Below, one piece after another: positions 28,955 through 31,090 of a stretch of 31,090 bases of DNA (the stretch's first letter is position 1; each line of letters opens with the position of its first letter). Source of the DNA: JBBDIO01 sp040880365 (GTDB lineage Bacteria; Chloroflexota; Anaerolineae; Caldilineales; Caldilineaceae); assembly GCA_040880365.1 (NCBI GenBank), contig JBBDIO010000145.1, positions 1 to 31,090 on the forward strand. Direction: 5' to 3'. The notes beneath the pieces are model-generated. The model made no database searches. It was given only the letters and a program-made list of their open reading frames with translations, and was not told where the DNA came from. Both the position numbers and the translations under genes were made by a program.

Positions 28955-31090
28955 ATGCGTAGCAACCGACAATATCACAATCACCTGCACAACAACAACC
29001 CATCGAGAAATTATCGCCGCCCCGGCAAAATGTGGTCCGGTTGGCAGGCCCGCCTGGGCCTTTTGGCGTTGATCATAGCGCTTGCGCCGCTGTTGACGCT
29101 GGGCGCGCTGCCCACCCCGGTGGCGGCTCACCCTGCCGAGCAGATTGCCGGTACTGGGCAGTCTAACACCCTCTTTGCGCCGGGTCTGAGTGCTGGGGAT
29201 ACCACCCAGACGCCGGAAGACCCCGATGATCCTGATGATCCCGATGACCCTGAGGACCCTGAGGACCCTGAGGGGCCGGGCATTCCCGGTGAGCCGCTTT
29301 CTCCCGAAGCGCGTGTCGCGGCCGTCGCCGCCATGACCGATGCGCTAAACGATGTGCGCCCGCCCGCAGACACACCCGTTATCGACCGCGACCTGGAAGG
29401 CGAACTCTATGACATGGCCGACGCCCTGTTGGCGCTGCCCCAGGTCGTGACAACCGTGGTGCAGACCGAAACGCTCACCGTTCATGCCATCCTTAGCGAT
29501 GGATTGCCCATCGCTATCATCAACAACCGCCCGCCGGGCAGTGACGACCGGGAGCCGCCCGCAACGGACGGGCAGGCGTTGCCGCAAAATGTTCATAGTG
29601 GAGCAACCAGTGAGGCTGGCGCAAACGTAGATGTGGCCTATGTGCCCGGTACGCCGCGCGCCGTGGTCGCCAATTTCGACGGCGGCGATTCTGTGCGCGC
29701 CGAAGTGGGAAACATGCTGTCGCAGGCGGGCTATAGTGTGGTGGGGCTGGGCGCGGATATCCAATCCATGCGCAATTACAGCAATCTGGGCGCGCTCTAT
29801 CTGGATACTCACGGGGCCAGTTTCCTGCGCGTCAGCGGCTTCATCACCAACACTGACGGCAATCGGGCACCCGACATTACCGGCTCGGTCTATGCGCTGC
29901 AAACTTCAACCACGGTGGCTGTCGATACGTTGACGGGCATCTATCAGGACGACTTGCTCAACGGGCGGATTGTGGTGGCGTTCGTCGAAACTGACCAGGG
30001 CTTCCAGGCCAAGCTGGCAATCACCGAGCGTTTTATTGCCCATTACTGGTCGTTTGACGATGCGATTGTCATGATCCACGCCTGTTTTGGCGGGTCTGCC
30101 GCCTTTAATCCCGACAACCAGTGTGCAGGCGCGTGTACTGTCGGCGATCCGGGTGTCTTCGATCCCACGCCTCTGCGTGTGGCGATGATTCAAAAGGGCG
30201 CCAAGGCCGTCATTTCATTCGATAATTACACCAATGCCAGCTATGCCCGTGAAGGGATCCTCTACTTCTTCAACCGCATGTTGGGCCTCAACGAAAACCA
30301 GCCTCTCAACCCGCCGGCGCGCCCCTTCCCGGTGCAAGAAGTGCAGACAGCAATGGCACAAGCCGGGCTGCTGCGCTTCACCAAGCCGTCCTATACGCTT
30401 GGCCCCTTTGGCTTTGGCGGCAATGATGTGAACTTCACTTTCACCGTCACCGAGCAGGATGGCGCAGGCATGGCGCCTTCTATCGAATATGTGGACATTG
30501 TGGACGACGCCGATCGCGGCCAGGGCGAATTTACGCTGCACGGCAATTTTGGCGAAAAACAGGGCACAGTTGAACTGGCAGGCACGCCGCTGAGTGTGAG
30601 CAGTTGGTCGCGCACGCAGATTGTGGCCGATGCGCCGTTTGATCTGTCGGGCGATCTGGTGGTCAAGGCGCCGGGCAATGTGGAAAGCAACAGGGTGCCG
30701 ATTACGCTGTGGACGGGGCAATTGTCCTATACGCTTGCCAGTGAGGGATCGCTGGAGGCGCAAACTACGCTGCAATTGCGCTTCCGCGCCGATATCCATC
30801 GGGCGCGGGCTACGTTGGCAGATGCCCCCGAGTACCGTTCTGTGGAAGCCTATATTGCCCCGCCATCCACAGGCAATACACGCGGCAGTGGCAGCTATAC
30901 GGATGGGGATACCACTATACAATGGGCGGGCAATCGCACTATGGAGGTATTGGGGCAAGCCGCAGTCGATGGGTATGCAGACATTGTGTTCCCGGGCCAG
31001 GCCGGGGCTACGGCAACCGCGGGGGGGCTCAGCCTTGCTCAGGGCGAAATTCCCCCCGACGAGTTTGGCGGTGTGGTGCAACTTGATCCG
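28955..31090 (+). CDS. Exported protein with caspase-like (clan CD) peptidase core and IPT/TIG domain (3' end outside window)
   Basis: The frame runs 712 codons from ATG 28955 to the window edge without a stop. A signal peptide is clear (basic 21-33, hydrophobic 34-50, ending near PTPVAAHP). A Pro-Asp/Glu linker with the period PDD/PED lies at about 87-108. From about 226 a Rossmann-like alpha/beta core begins (PRAVVANFDGGDSVRAEVGNMLSQAGYSVVGL); it has strand-His motif ALYLDTHGAS (His286) and strand-Cys motif IVMIHACFGGSA (Cys377). Hydrophobic strand-HG and hydrophobic strand-AC blocks in this order are the catalytic dyad pattern of clan CD cysteine peptidases (caspase, gingipain, CHAT). An IPT/TIG-like domain follows at about 520-592 (LHGNFGEKQGTVELAG ... 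SWSRTQIVADAP). AAGGA five bases before the ATG supports the start. Confidence 0.8.
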   Translation, partial: MRSNRQYHNHLHNNNPSRNYRRPGKMWSGWQARLGLLALIIALAPLLTLGALPTPVAAHPAEQIAGTGQSNTLFAPGLSAGDTTQTPEDPDDPDDPDDPEDPEDPEGPGIPGEPLSPEARVAAVAAMTDALNDVRPPADTPVIDRDLEGELYDMADALLALPQVVTTVVQTETLTVHAILSDGLPIAIINNRPPGSDDREPPATDGQALPQNVHSGATSEAGANVDVAYVPGTPRAVVANFDGGDSVRAEVGNMLSQAGYSVVGLGADIQSMRNYSNLGALYLDTHGASFLRVSGFITNTDGNRAPDITGSVYALQTSTTVAVDTLTGIYQDDLLNGRIVVAFVETDQGFQAKLAITERFIAHYWSFDDAIVMIHACFGGSAAFNPDNQCAGACTVGDPGVFDPTPLRVAMIQKGAKAVISFDNYTNASYAREGILYFFNRMLGLNENQPLNPPARPFPVQEVQTAMAQAGLLRFTKPSYTLGPFGFGGNDVNFTFTVTEQDGAGMAPSIEYVDIVDDADRGQGEFTLHGNFGEKQGTVELAGTPLSVSSWSRTQIVADAPFDLSGDLVVKAPGNVESNRVPITLWTGQLSYTLASEGSLEAQTTLQLRFRADIHRARATLADAPEYRSVEAYIAPPSTGNTRGSGSYTDGDTTIQWAGNRTMEVLGQAAVDGYADIVFPGQAGATATAGGLSLAQGEIPPDEFGGVVQLDP
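29222..29275 (+). repeat. 9-bp x6 in-frame repeat encoding PDD/PED linker
   Basis: Six 9-base units of the form CC(C/T)GA(T/G)GA(T/C), the last ending GAGGGG, encode PDD-PDD-PDD-PED-PED-PEG between signal peptide and peptidase-like core of the exported protein. Confidence 0.9.

Noticed and set aside
29128..29375. Minus-strand frames with Gly-Ser repeats
   Set aside because: They are the antisense reading of the PDD/PED repeat of the exported protein.

Overview
The window looks like a piece of a mesophilic, GC-rich bacterial genome, probably a metagenome-derived scaffold because it carries a run of ten Ns at 25838-25847. The gene mix suggests a Chloroflexota (Anaerolineae/Caldilineae-like) lineage: long secreted proteins with low-complexity linkers, lipoproteins with YtkA and PCuAC domains, a CSLREA beta-helix, a STAND ATPase-TPR protein and an EttA-type ABC-F. 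This assignment is an inference from protein style, not a measured phylogeny. There are no rRNA or tRNA genes, insertion sequences, phage genes or CRISPR arrays.

Layout. 1-5027 (+): the end of a TPR protein, a DASS/SLC13-type anion permease followed by a small Rossmann (TrkA-N-like) protein, and a STAND NTPase with C-terminal TPRs. 5084-6216 (-): two translationally coupled copper-related lipoproteins (PCuAC and YtkA-like). 6478-8354 (+): a polar amino acid ABC transporter substrate-binding lipoprotein and permease, separated by a perfect 16-bp hairpin; no ATPase gene is present. 8434-8961 (-): DinB-family protein. 9205-10389 (+): enolase-superfamily dehydratase-like protein. 10391-14464 (-): a probable zinc module made of a COG0701 permease, its DUF1980/TIGR03943 partner, a membrane-anchored beta-propeller protein and a Fur/Zur-type regulator. 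14681-16387 (+): EttA. 16449-22997 (-): a GH130-like propeller enzyme, a secreted CSLREA beta-helix protein, valine-pyruvate aminotransferase (avtA) and a second ABC-F ATPase. 23482-28565 (+): a five-LysM L,D-transpeptidase, an AIR-synthase-family protein interrupted by the N run, and a GNAT acyltransferase next to an N-succinylamino acid racemase/OSBS-type enzyme. 28955-31090 (+): the first 712 codons of an exported protein with a caspase-like (clan CD) His/Cys pair.

Functional themes are amino acid scavenging (SBP/permease, AvtA, GNAT plus racemase), metal handling (copper lipoproteins, Zur-type zinc module) and envelope or secreted proteins.

The most unusual structural feature is not a gene. 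Many spacers directly upstream of start codons contain short, locus-specific tandem duplications, mostly 11, 14, 17 or 18 bp long in 2 to 6 copies and unrelated in sequence from locus to locus. Where such duplications fall inside a coding N-terminus the period is a multiple of three (9, 12, 15, 18). A second concrete result is that the ten Ns are flanked by near-identical 12-mers; collapsing them restores one uninterrupted reading frame, so that gene is probably intact.
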